Assembly: GCA_002409725.1 (NCBI GenBank)
Contig: DHOI01000116.1
Location: forward strand, 1 to 5,881
Length of the DNA stretch: 5,881 bases
Reading direction: 5' to 3'
From: Christensenella sp. UBA5394
Lineage (GTDB): Bacteria > Bacillota > Clostridia > Christensenellales > CAG-138
Below the pieces are notes generated by a model. It saw only the letters and a list, made by a program, of their open reading frames with translations. It did not search any database and was not told where the DNA came from. This document shows, one piece after another, positions 1-5,627 of the stretch; position 1 is the first letter of the stretch; every line of letters begins with the position of its first letter. The position numbers were made by a program, and so were the translations under genes.

Positions 1-1343
1 TGCTGGAGCTGGCCCTGGCGGATGGACGCTTTGCCGGATGGCCCCGGGGCGCCGTAGCGGACGGCCTGCGCAGTTGCCTGGAAGAGGCCCGGCAAGATAT
101 CCTAACCGGTAAAGCGCCGGATCTTGGTGGGGAAGCCCTGCTGGGCCGGGCGCTCGCTTTGCTAAAAGAGCAGGAGGCCTTGAGCCAGCGGCCCGTGATC
201 AACGCGACGGGCGTGCTGCTGCACACGAACCTGGGGCGCTCGCTGCTGGCCCCGGAGGCGGTAGAGGCTGCCATGGCCGTGGCCGGCGGCTACTCCACGC
301 TGGAGTTCGATTGCCAAAGCGGCAAGCGGGGGGATCGTTATCTCCACGTGGAAAGCCTCTTGCGGGAGCTTTTGGGCGTGGAGGCCGCCTTGGTCGTGAA
401 TAACAACGCGGCTGCGGTGATGCTTACCCTCTCCAGCTTGGCCAAGGGCCGGGAGGTAATCGTGTCCCGGGGGGAGTTGGTGGAGATCGGCGGCGCCTTT
501 CGGGTACCCGAGGTAATGGAACAAAGCGGTTGCATCCTTCGGGAGGTGGGGGCCACCAACAAGACCCACCCTTCCGATTACGAGCGGGCCATCGGCGAAA
601 ACACGGCGGCCCTTTTGAAGGTGCACACCAGCAACTACCGCATCGTGGGCTTCACGGGAGAGGTAACGATTGCGGAGCTGGCTGCCCTTGGCCGAGAGAA
701 GGGCCTGCCTCTGCTATATGACCTGGGCAGCGGGGCCATGCTGCCCCTTTCGCCTTATGGCATCCAAAATGAGCCCACCGTACAGGAAGGCCTGGCCGCC
801 GGGGTGGATGTGCTCTGCTTCTCCGGCGATAAGCTCCTGGGCGGGCCGCAGGCGGGCGTTCTAGTTGGCAAGGCCCGTTATATCGAGCCAATGAAAAAGC
901 ATCCCCTCCTGCGCGCGCTCCGGGTGGATAAGATGACCCTTGCCGCCCTCGAAGCCACGCTGCGGCTCTACCGCAGGCCCGAGGAAGCGCTATCGCGCAT
1001 CCCCCTGTACCGCATGCTAGCCCAGCCCGTGGATGTACTCGAGGCACGGGCTGTGAGGCTGCTGACCCTGCTGCCGGGGATCGCAGCGGATGTGGTGGAA
1101 AGCGAAGCGCAGATCGGCGCGGGCTCCGTGCCCAACGAGACCATCCCCTCCAGGGCCGTGCGGTTAAGGCCGCAGGGCCTTGGGCCGGAAGAGATATGCC
1201 GCAGGCTTCTGCAAAGGACGGAGCCTGTGGCCGCCCGCATCCATAAAGATTCGGTGCTGCTGGATATGCGCACGGTACAGGAGGAGGCGCTGGAACGGCT
1301 GGCCGCCGCGATCGTCGCCTGCACGGGGGAGCAAGCGCTATGA
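1..1343 (+). CDS. selA: L-seryl-tRNA(Sec) selenium transferase SelA, 5' partial
   Basis: SelA is a cytosolic PLP enzyme that converts Ser-tRNA(Sec) to Sec-tRNA(Sec) using selenophosphate. The frame is open from base 3 without a stop, giving 446 visible codons. A TTG at 159 is therefore not the start. Family motifs are plain: RPVINATG and LHTNLGR (from base 189), IVNNN-like VVNNNAAAV, SRGELVEIGGAFR, KVHTSNY, and SGDKLLGGPQAG, whose Lys (codon 831-833) is the expected PLP-binding lysine. Placed against E. coli SelA from memory (463 residues, Lys295), about 18 N-terminal residues lie before the window and the rest is complete. The stop TGA overlaps the selB start as ATGA, so translation is probably coupled. 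The N-terminal part seen here (bases 3-188) is the poorly conserved region. No alternative function is likely. Confidence 0.97.
   Translation, partial: LELALADGRFAGWPRGAVADGLRSCLEEARQDILTGKAPDLGGEALLGRALALLKEQEALSQRPVINATGVLLHTNLGRSLLAPEAVEAAMAVAGGYSTLEFDCQSGKRGDRYLHVESLLRELLGVEAALVVNNNAAAVMLTLSSLAKGREVIVSRGELVEIGGAFRVPEVMEQSGCILREVGATNKTHPSDYERAIGENTAALLKVHTSNYRIVGFTGEVTIAELAALGREKGLPLLYDLGSGAMLPLSPYGIQNEPTVQEGLAAGVDVLCFSGDKLLGGPQAGVLVGKARYIEPMKKHPLLRALRVDKMTLAALEATLRLYRRPEEALSRIPLYRMLAQPVDVLEARAVRLLTLLPGIAADVVESEAQIGAGSVPNETIPSRAVRLRPQGLGPEEICRRLLQRTEPVAARIHKDSVLLDMRTVQEEALERLAAAIVACTGEQAL
1325..1331 (+). promoter_or_regulatory. Ribosome binding site of selB inside the selA 3' end
   Basis: GGGGGAG lies eight bases before the selB ATG and within the last codons of selA. 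Together with the ATGA start-stop overlap it fixes the selB start and suggests translational coupling of the two genes. Confidence 0.65.
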
Positions 1344-3241
1344 ACAACGTCATCATCGGCACGGCCGGCCATGTGGATCATGGCAAGACCTGCCTCATCA
1401 ACGCCCTCACGGGCATCAATACGGATAGGCTCGAAGAGGAAAAACGTCGTGGCATCACCATCGAGTTGGGCTTTGCCTACCTCGGCCTGCCGGATGGTCA
1501 GAAGGCGGGCATCATCGACGTACCCGGCCACGAAAAGTTCATCCGCAACATGTTGGCAGGGGCGGGCGGCATAGACCTGGCGCTCCTCGTGGTGGCGGCG
1601 GACGAAGGGGTCATGCCCCAAACCAAGGAGCATTTGGGCATCCTCTCTCTGCTGGATATCAAGCGGGGCTGTGTGGCCCTGACCAAGATCGACCTGGTGG
1701 AGCCGGAATGGCTGGAGATGGTCACGGAGGATGTATGCGAACAGCTCAAGGGCACCTGCCTCGAAGGCGCGCCCATCCTGCCCGTTTCCGCCTATACCGG
1801 TGAAGGCGTCGACGCCCTGCGCCAAACGCTGTTCGATCTGGTGGCGCAAACCCAGGGCAAGCACATCGAGCGGCCCTTCCGCTTGCCCGCGGATCGTGTC
1901 TTCTCTATGCAGGGTTTTGGCACGGTGGTCACCGGCACCCTCATCGAGGGCACGCTTTCCGTGGGCGAGGAGGTCATGCTCTACCCGGCGGGCCGGCTTG
2001 CCAAGGCCCGGGGCTTGCAGGTGCACTCCAAGAGCGTAGAAAAAGCCCTCGCCGGCCAGCGCGTGGCCGTGAACTTGCAGGGCGTAAAGCGGGAAGAATT
2101 GGAGCGGGGTGATGTGCTGGCCCAGCCTGGCAGCCTTCAGCCCACCATGATGCTGGATGTGCGCCTCAGAGTGCTCGCCGATTGCGAGCGTACCATCAAA
2201 AATGGGGCGCGACTGCATTTTTATTGCGGGGCCAAAGAGCTTTTGTGCAAGGCTGTGCTGCTGGGCGGCGTGGAAGAGCTGCTGCCCGGTGAGAGCTGTT
2301 TTGCGCAGTTGCGCTTTGAAGAAAGCCTGGCCCTCAAAGCGGGCGATCATTTCGTGGTGCGGTTTTATTCGCCCATCGAGACCATCGGCGGCGGCTTGGT
2401 GCTTGATCCCAAGCCCCGTAAGCACCGCCCGGGCGATCAGGAGCTGCCTGCCCTGCTGGATATGCTGCGCCGGGGAGACGCCAAAACTCAGGTGGAAGCG
2501 CTGGTGCGTGAGCAGAGCGCCCTCTATGTGCCCCTGGCCCAGATCCGCCTGCAAACCACACTTAGTGAGGCGGATTTCGCTGCCCATGCCAAAGCGCTGG
2601 AAGCCGAGGGCGCGCTCCTCACCGTAACGGACAAGCTGAAGATCCACACGGCCCATTACGATACCTTGAAAAGCAAGGCGCGGGCCCTGCTGGCGGAATT
2701 TCATCAAAGCAACCCCCTCAAGGCGGGCATGCGGCGCGAGGCCCTGCGCACGTCCCTCTTCCCCAGACTGGAGGCAGGCCCGGCCGAGCGCATCTTGGAG
2801 CGCATGGCCGCCGATGGCTCCCTGGTTGCGGCCGGGCGCTGTCTGGCCCTGCCTGGCTTCGCGGTCAACTTTACGCCCGAGCAGGAGGCCCTCAAGCAAA
2901 AGCTGCTCTCCGCCTGCCGCAAAGAGCTGTTTGCCCCGCCCGAGCGGAGCCAGCTCGTCGCGGAGCTGGGCCGCGTGAAGGATTATCAAAAGGTGTTGGA
3001 TTACCTCACGGACGAGGGCGATCTGATCTCCCTGGAGCCGGATCTGCTCTTTAGCCGCGAGGCCCTAGAGCAGGCGGAGCGGCTATTCCGCGGCCTGGCT
3101 GCAGGCAATGCCGAGGTAACGCTGGCCCAGTTCCGCGATGCCATCGGCACCTCCCGCAAATACGCTATGGCCCTGCTGGAATACTGGGATCTCACGGGCC
3201 TGACCAAAAAGACGGGGGAGGGCCGTACCCTGCGCGGCTAA
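1340..3241 (+). CDS. selB: Selenocysteine-specific translation elongation factor SelB
   Basis: SelB is the EF-Tu-like GTPase that carries Sec-tRNA(Sec) to the ribosome at UGA codons followed by a SECIS hairpin. The 633 residues match the usual bacterial length (about 610-640). The GTPase domain shows G1 GHVDHGKT (residues 10-17), the switch region RGITIELGF (38-46), G3 DVPGH (60-64), G4 TKID (115-118) and G5-like SA (150-151). Two beta-barrel domains follow (about 175-360). They include FSMQGFGTVVTGT and the conserved IGGGLVLDP stretch (349-357). The remainder is the C-terminal winged-helix array that binds SECIS RNA, ending in the typical FRDAIGTSRKYAMALLEYWD segment (598-617). The ATG overlaps the selA stop by four bases and has a GGGGGAG ribosome binding site 8 bases upstream. 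The gene lies between selA and selC, which confirms the role. Confidence 0.98.
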   Translation: MNNVIIGTAGHVDHGKTCLINALTGINTDRLEEEKRRGITIELGFAYLGLPDGQKAGIIDVPGHEKFIRNMLAGAGGIDLALLVVAADEGVMPQTKEHLGILSLLDIKRGCVALTKIDLVEPEWLEMVTEDVCEQLKGTCLEGAPILPVSAYTGEGVDALRQTLFDLVAQTQGKHIERPFRLPADRVFSMQGFGTVVTGTLIEGTLSVGEEVMLYPAGRLAKARGLQVHSKSVEKALAGQRVAVNLQGVKREELERGDVLAQPGSLQPTMMLDVRLRVLADCERTIKNGARLHFYCGAKELLCKAVLLGGVEELLPGESCFAQLRFEESLALKAGDHFVVRFYSPIETIGGGLVLDPKPRKHRPGDQELPALLDMLRRGDAKTQVEALVREQSALYVPLAQIRLQTTLSEADFAAHAKALEAEGALLTVTDKLKIHTAHYDTLKSKARALLAEFHQSNPLKAGMRREALRTSLFPRLEAGPAERILERMAADGSLVAAGRCLALPGFAVNFTPEQEALKQKLLSACRKELFAPPERSQLVAELGRVKDYQKVLDYLTDEGDLISLEPDLLFSREALEQAERLFRGLAAGNAEVTLAQFRDAIGTSRKYAMALLEYWDLTGLTKKTGEGRTLRG

Positions 3242-3262
3242 GGCTCGAGCGGGAATTATATC

Positions 3263-3291
3263 TTGCAAAAAAAGGCCGCTTCATGTATAAT
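3263..3291 (+). promoter_or_regulatory. Sigma-70 type promoter of selC
   Basis: A -35 box TTGCAA (3263-3268) and a perfect -10 box TATAAT (3286-3291) are separated by exactly 17 bases. The predicted transcription start is near 3297-3299, 11-13 bases before the mature tRNA 5' end. That leaves a short leader for RNase P to remove. The promoter begins only 21 bases after the selB stop, so the tRNA can be made independently of selAB read-through. The start site is inferred from spacing only. Confidence 0.8.
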
Positions 3292-3309
3292 CATCGGGCG
3301 GTTATGCAT

Positions 3310-3406
3310 GGGAGTAGATGGGTGCTGGTGTGCCCCTCGGTCTTCAAAACCGATGAGAGCAGTTAAGAGCTGCTTAGGTGGGTTCAATTCCTACATACTC
3401 CCGCCA
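3310..3406 (+). tRNA. selC: tRNA-Sec (anticodon TCA)
   Basis: This is the UGA-reading selenocysteine tRNA, the substrate of seryl-tRNA synthetase and SelA and the cargo of SelB. The 97-nt gene folds as a bacterial tRNA-Sec. The acceptor strands are 3310-3317 and 3395-3402. The long six-pair D stem (3320-3325 with 3330-3335) closes a four-base loop TGGT. The anticodon stem TCGGT/ACCGA surrounds loop CTTCAAA with TCA at 3344-3346. A long extra arm is built on AGCAG/CTGCT (3358-3362, 3370-3374). The T stem GTGGG/CCTAC holds loop TTCAATT (3383-3389). The discriminator is G3403 and CCA is encoded (3404-3406). Seven acceptor pairs are canonical; the eighth (G3317 with A3395) is a mismatch. The six-pair D stem, long extra arm and TCA anticodon exclude an ordinary tRNA-Ser or suppressor. 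Confidence 0.97.
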
Positions 3407-3416
3407 CATACCGGTC

Positions 3417-3441
3417 AAAAAGGTGGTTATGCCACTTTTTT
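3417..3441 (+). terminator. Rho-independent terminator after selC
   Basis: The hairpin has stem AAAAAG-GTGG (3417-3426) and CCAC-TTTTTT (3432-3441) around the loop TTATG. There is one G-U pair, and the stem runs into a six-T tract. It sits 10 bases after the tRNA CCA end and probably ends both selC and any selAB read-through transcript. Confidence 0.85.
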
Positions 3442-3481
3442 GCGTTTTGGGCAGTTATAGATAAAGCCGATGATGCACCGC

Positions 3482-3562
3482 AAAAATTGCAGCCCTGAAG
3501 AATATTTCGTTAGAAAAAAGACAGGTTTCCGCTTTTTCCCTGAAAGGCTGCATTTTGTTTTT
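3482..3562. other. Intergenic inverted-repeat element, possible terminator or small structured RNA
   Basis: Outer arms TGCAGCC (3488-3494) and GGCTGCA (3546-3552) enclose about 51 bases. Inside them a second, A/T-rich hairpin forms between 3515-3520 and 3532-3537. The right arm is followed by ATTTTGTTTTT. Read on the other strand, the left arm is followed by ATTTTTG, so both sides have a T tract. The short repeat CCCTGAA occurs at 3493-3499 and again at 3538-3544. No coding frame was recognised here. A bidirectional terminator is possible, but the loop is unusually large. Confidence 0.35.
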
Positions 3563-3581
3563 CTATAATTGACCCCGCGCC

Positions 3582-3610
3582 TTGCTAATTAACCAATCTT
3601 GTTATATGAT
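3582..3610 (+). promoter_or_regulatory. Likely promoter of the riboswitch-grdX-grdE operon
   Basis: A -35-like TTGCTA (3582-3587) and a -10 TATGAT (3605-3610, one change from consensus) are separated by 17 bases. Transcription would start near 3616-3618, about 18 bases before the first riboswitch leader helix, which is a sensible placement. A TTGACC at 3569-3574 has no good -10 at the right distance, so this pair is preferred. Confidence 0.6.
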
Positions 3611-3634
3611 GGATGCAGGAAAAAGTGCATATTG

Positions 3635-3836
3635 GTTGGATGATCGCTATCGGGAGAGCGTATGCTAATACCGCCGAAGGAATAAACGCGCAATTACCGC
3701 TTGTGTGTGAAGATCTCAGGCAAAAGGACCGGTAGCAGGACAACGCTCTGGAGAGCGCAAGCACCGAAGGAGTAACCTGCGGCAACCTGGTTTTAGCCAT
3801 GCCGAGAGGGAAGCTTTCAGGTCAGAAACAGAGTGG
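3635..3836 (+). ncRNA. Tandem glycine riboswitch (two aptamers)
   Basis: Two consecutive glycine aptamers are recognisable from their conserved cores. Aptamer 1 is closed by P1 GCTATCGG (3646-3653) with CCGGTAGC (3729-3736). It contains GGAGAG (3653-3658), CCGAAGGAATAAA (3674-3686) and CTCAGGCAAAAGGACC (3715-3730). Aptamer 2 is closed by P1 CGCTCTG (3744-3750) with CAGAGTG (3829-3835). It contains GGAGAG (3750-3755), CACCGAAGGAGTAA (3762-3775) and CTTTCAGGTCAGAAACAGAG (3814-3833). Leader GTTG (3635-3638) can pair with linker CAAC (3741-3744) next to GA-rich bases, matching the known leader-linker kink-turn of the class. Glycine binding typically turns such tandem switches on. Its place before grdX-grdE fits induction of glycine use by glycine; the direction of control is inferred. 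Confidence 0.95.
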
Positions 3837-3871
3837 AAGGCACCCTTGTTTGGCGTTGCTTTCCCTTTTTT
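3835..3871 (+). terminator. Expression-platform terminator of the glycine riboswitch
   Basis: Stem GGAAGGCA (3835-3842) and TGCTTTCC (3857-3864) has eight pairs including one G-U. It encloses a 14-base loop and is followed by C and six Ts (3866-3871). It starts on the last base of the aptamer 2 P1 3' strand. With a bulged T3834 it can extend into 3830-3833 by pairing with the C/T tract. Formation of the aptamer 2 P1 would therefore shorten or strain this terminator, consistent with a glycine-on transcriptional switch. The grdX ribosome binding site begins 10 bases beyond the T tract. Confidence 0.7.
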
Positions 3872-3880
3872 GTTTGTGGC

Positions 3881-3886
3881 AGGAGG
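3881..3886 (+). promoter_or_regulatory. Ribosome binding site deciding the grdX start
   Basis: AGGAGG lies six bases before the ATG at 3893. The frame is open further upstream to an ATG at 3833, but that codon lies in the riboswitch P1 and has no such site. The ATG at 3905 would be 18 bases away, so 3893 is chosen. Confidence 0.8.
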
Positions 3887-3892
3887 TTTCGG

Positions 3893-4264
3893 ATGCGGGC
3901 ACGGATGATCATCATAACCAATAACCCCATGGCGCGGGATGCGATCTCCATTCGGGAAGATTGCGAATTGCGCTATACGCCCGTGTCTTACCGCGAGGTT
4001 TTGCTCCTCGCGCGCAACGCCGTACACGGGGGGCACAAGCTTTTGACCCATCCCCTCTCCGGCAGCGTCAAACCCGGCGAAACGCCCTATAAATCTCTTG
4101 CCATTTCCAAAGAAACGGGTTCTCTGGATTTTCATTCTCTTTCCCTGATCGAAAACTGCATCCAGACCTGCGATAAATTCCCCATCCGCTACGAGAATCT
4201 TCCCGAATCGATATTGCAGGATTTTCAAGTGGTGGATTCGGCGCTGATACAATCCATATTTTAA
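3893..4264 (+). CDS. grdX: GrdX family protein of the glycine reductase operon
   Basis: This is a 123-residue protein of the GrdX family, known from grd operons of amino-acid-fermenting clostridia. Its biochemical role is, to my knowledge, not established. Recognisable traits are the N-terminal beta strand and turn MIIITNNP (residues 5-12), and the conserved block HKLLTHPLSGSVKPGETPYK (48-67). After that come SLDFHSLSLIENCI (77-90) and a short helical C-terminus. It has no signal peptide or membrane segment, so a small cytosolic protein is likely. The ATG follows AGGAGG by six bases, and the gene is the first one behind the glycine riboswitch and 61 bases before grdE. Bases 3833-3892 of the open frame are untranslated leader. 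The family assignment is firm from the central motif; the function is unknown. Confidence 0.9.
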   Translation: MRARMIIITNNPMARDAISIREDCELRYTPVSYREVLLLARNAVHGGHKLLTHPLSGSVKPGETPYKSLAISKETGSLDFHSLSLIENCIQTCDKFPIRYENLPESILQDFQVVDSALIQSIF

Positions 4265-4282
4265 TGAATATGGTTGATAAGT

Positions 4283-4300
4283 TTGGTGGTCGCACACCAA
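4283..4300 (+). other. Hairpin between grdX and grdE
   Basis: TTGGTG (4283-4288) and CACCAA (4295-4300) form a perfect six-pair stem with a six-base loop. There is no T tract, so it is not a standard terminator. It could affect mRNA processing or stability between grdX and the strongly translated grdE; this is inference. Confidence 0.45.
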
Positions 4301-4310
4301 TTAGCAAAAG

Positions 4311-4318
4311 AGGAGGTG
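4311..4318 (+). promoter_or_regulatory. Ribosome binding site for the TTG start of grdE
   Basis: AGGAGGTG is a full eight-base match to the 16S rRNA anti-Shine-Dalgarno sequence. It lies seven bases before the TTG at 4326 and compensates for the weaker start codon. Confidence 0.8.
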
Positions 4319-4325
4319 TCTCAAC

Positions 4326-5606
4326 TTGAAATTGGAACTAGGATATATCAATATCCACGACATTCAGTTTGGTAAAGTTTCCAAGGTCGAAAAAGGCGTG
4401 CTGTACGTGGACGCCGAAGCGGTAAAAAAGATTGTCCTGGAGGACGAGCAGATCGCATCCGTCGAGCTTGATATCGCGCGGCCCGGCGAGAGTGTACGCA
4501 TCACGCCCGTCAAAGACGTCATCGAACCCCGCGTTAAGGTAGAAGGCCCCGGCGGCATGTTCCCCGGCGTCATCTCCAAGGTGGATACCGTGGGCAGCGG
4601 CAAAACGCATGTGCTGCGCGGCGCCGCGGTGGTTACGACAGGCAAGATTGTGGGTTTCCAAGAAGGCGTTATCGACATGAGCGGCCCCGCCGCCCCGTAT
4701 ACCCCCTTCTCCAAGACCAACAACCTGGTGCTGGTGATGCAGCCTGTGGAAGGCCTCAAACAGCATGACCACGAGCACGCCGTACGTATGGCCGGCCTGA
4801 AGGTGGCCGTATATCTGGGCGAGCTGGCCCGCAGCCTTACACCCGATGAAACGGCCTGCTTCGAGACCCTTTCCATGAAGGAAGGGATGGAGAAATACCC
4901 CAACCTGCCCCGCGTCGGCTATGTGCAGATGCTGCAGAGCCAAGGCCTGCTTCACGATACCTACGTTTACGGCGTGGATGCGAAGAAGACCCTTTCCACC
5001 GTTATCTATCCCACAGAGGTGTTCGATGGCGCGATCATCAGCGGCAACTGCGTTTCCGCTTGCGACAAGAACCCCACCTATGTGCACCAGAATAACCCCA
5101 TCGTGCACGACCTCTTTGCCCGCCACGGCAAGGATATCAACTTTGCCGCCATGGTCATCACCAACGAGAACGTCTACCTGGCGGATAAGGAGCGCTCCTC
5201 CAACTGGGCTGCTAAGCTGTGCGAATTCCTGAGCCTGGATGCGGTCATCATCACCGAGGAAGGCTTCGGCAACCCCGATACCGACCTGATCATGAACTGC
5301 CGCAAGATCAGCGAGAAGGGCATCAAGACCGTCATCGTCACCGACGAGTATGCCGGGCGCGACGGTTCCTCCCAATCCCTGGCGGACGCCCATGCTTCCG
5401 CAGACGCGCTGGTCACCGCGGGCAATGCCAACCAGGTCATCACCCTGCCCAAGATGGATAAGGTAATCGGCACCGAGGATTATGTTGGCATCATCGCCGG
5501 TGGCTGGGATAAGAATAAGCATGCGGACGGCACCATCGACGCTGAAATCCAGGTCATCACCGGCGCTACCAGCGAAGTTGGCTTCGGCTATCTGAGCGCT
5601 CGCTAA
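4326..5606 (+). CDS. grdE: Glycine/sarcosine/betaine reductase component B, alpha/beta proprotein (GrdE type)
   Basis: This is the proprotein of the two non-selenium subunits of component B, the substrate-activating part of glycine reductase. The enzyme reduces glycine to acetyl phosphate and ammonia in the Stickland fermentation. The precursor is cleaved before a cysteine to leave an N-terminal pyruvoyl group that binds the amino group of the substrate. Here the motif IISGNCVSACDKN puts that cysteine at residue 242 (codon 5049-5051), the position known for GrdE. The 426 residues match the family length. Other blocks are EGPGGMFPGV (73-82), ITNENVYLADKERSSNW, EEGFGNPDTDLIMNC and TDEYAGRDGSSQSLADA. 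The TTG start is set by a perfect AGGAGGTG site and a typical MKLELG beginning. The paralogues GrdG (sarcosine) and GrdI (betaine) are close. The glycine riboswitch and neighbouring GrdX favour the glycine enzyme. Confidence 0.9.
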   Translation: MKLELGYINIHDIQFGKVSKVEKGVLYVDAEAVKKIVLEDEQIASVELDIARPGESVRITPVKDVIEPRVKVEGPGGMFPGVISKVDTVGSGKTHVLRGAAVVTTGKIVGFQEGVIDMSGPAAPYTPFSKTNNLVLVMQPVEGLKQHDHEHAVRMAGLKVAVYLGELARSLTPDETACFETLSMKEGMEKYPNLPRVGYVQMLQSQGLLHDTYVYGVDAKKTLSTVIYPTEVFDGAIISGNCVSACDKNPTYVHQNNPIVHDLFARHGKDINFAAMVITNENVYLADKERSSNWAAKLCEFLSLDAVIITEEGFGNPDTDLIMNCRKISEKGIKTVIVTDEYAGRDGSSQSLADAHASADALVTAGNANQVITLPKMDKVIGTEDYVGIIAGGWDKNKHADGTIDAEIQVITGATSEVGFGYLSAR

Positions 5607-5611
5607 GCGAA

Positions 5612-5620
5612 GGGAGGAGG
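5612..5620 (+). promoter_or_regulatory. Ribosome binding site of grdB
   Basis: GGGAGGAGG begins five bases after the grdE stop and ends seven bases before the ATG at 5628. This fixes the start of the last gene and indicates co-transcription with grdE. Confidence 0.8.
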
Positions 5621-5627
5621 TTAATCA

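Noticed and set aside
159..161. TTG at 159 as the start of selA
   Set aside because: The frame stays open to the window edge and the preceding residues fit the SelA N-terminal region. Starting here would remove about 70 residues, and no ribosome binding site precedes it.
968..2989. 673-codon open frame on the minus strand opposite selA-selB
   Set aside because: It lies wholly antisense to two clearly functional genes, has low-complexity His/Gln/Leu/Gly-rich composition and no recognisable domain. Long antisense frames are expected in GC-rich coding DNA.
3263..3460. 65-codon open frame across the selC region
   Set aside because: It runs through the promoter, tRNA-Sec and terminator, so it is chance.
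3564..3574. TATAAT (3564-3569) or TTGACC (3569-3574) as parts of another promoter
   Set aside because: Neither has an acceptable partner box at 16-18 bases. The TTGCTA/TATGAT pair downstream is better placed.
3833..3892. Upstream ATG (3833) as the grdX start, adding 20 residues
   Set aside because: That ATG lies in the riboswitch P1 and terminator stem and has no ribosome binding site. AGGAGG at 3881 clearly serves 3893.
3716..4300. 194-codon minus-strand open frame opposite the riboswitch and grdX
   Set aside because: It covers the complement of the riboswitch core and grdX and shows no known motif.
4338..5522. 394-codon open frame on the minus strand opposite grdE
   Set aside because: It is rich in His/Gly/Val/Leu with no known motif and is entirely within grdE. 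It is explained by the strong third-position bias of the real gene.
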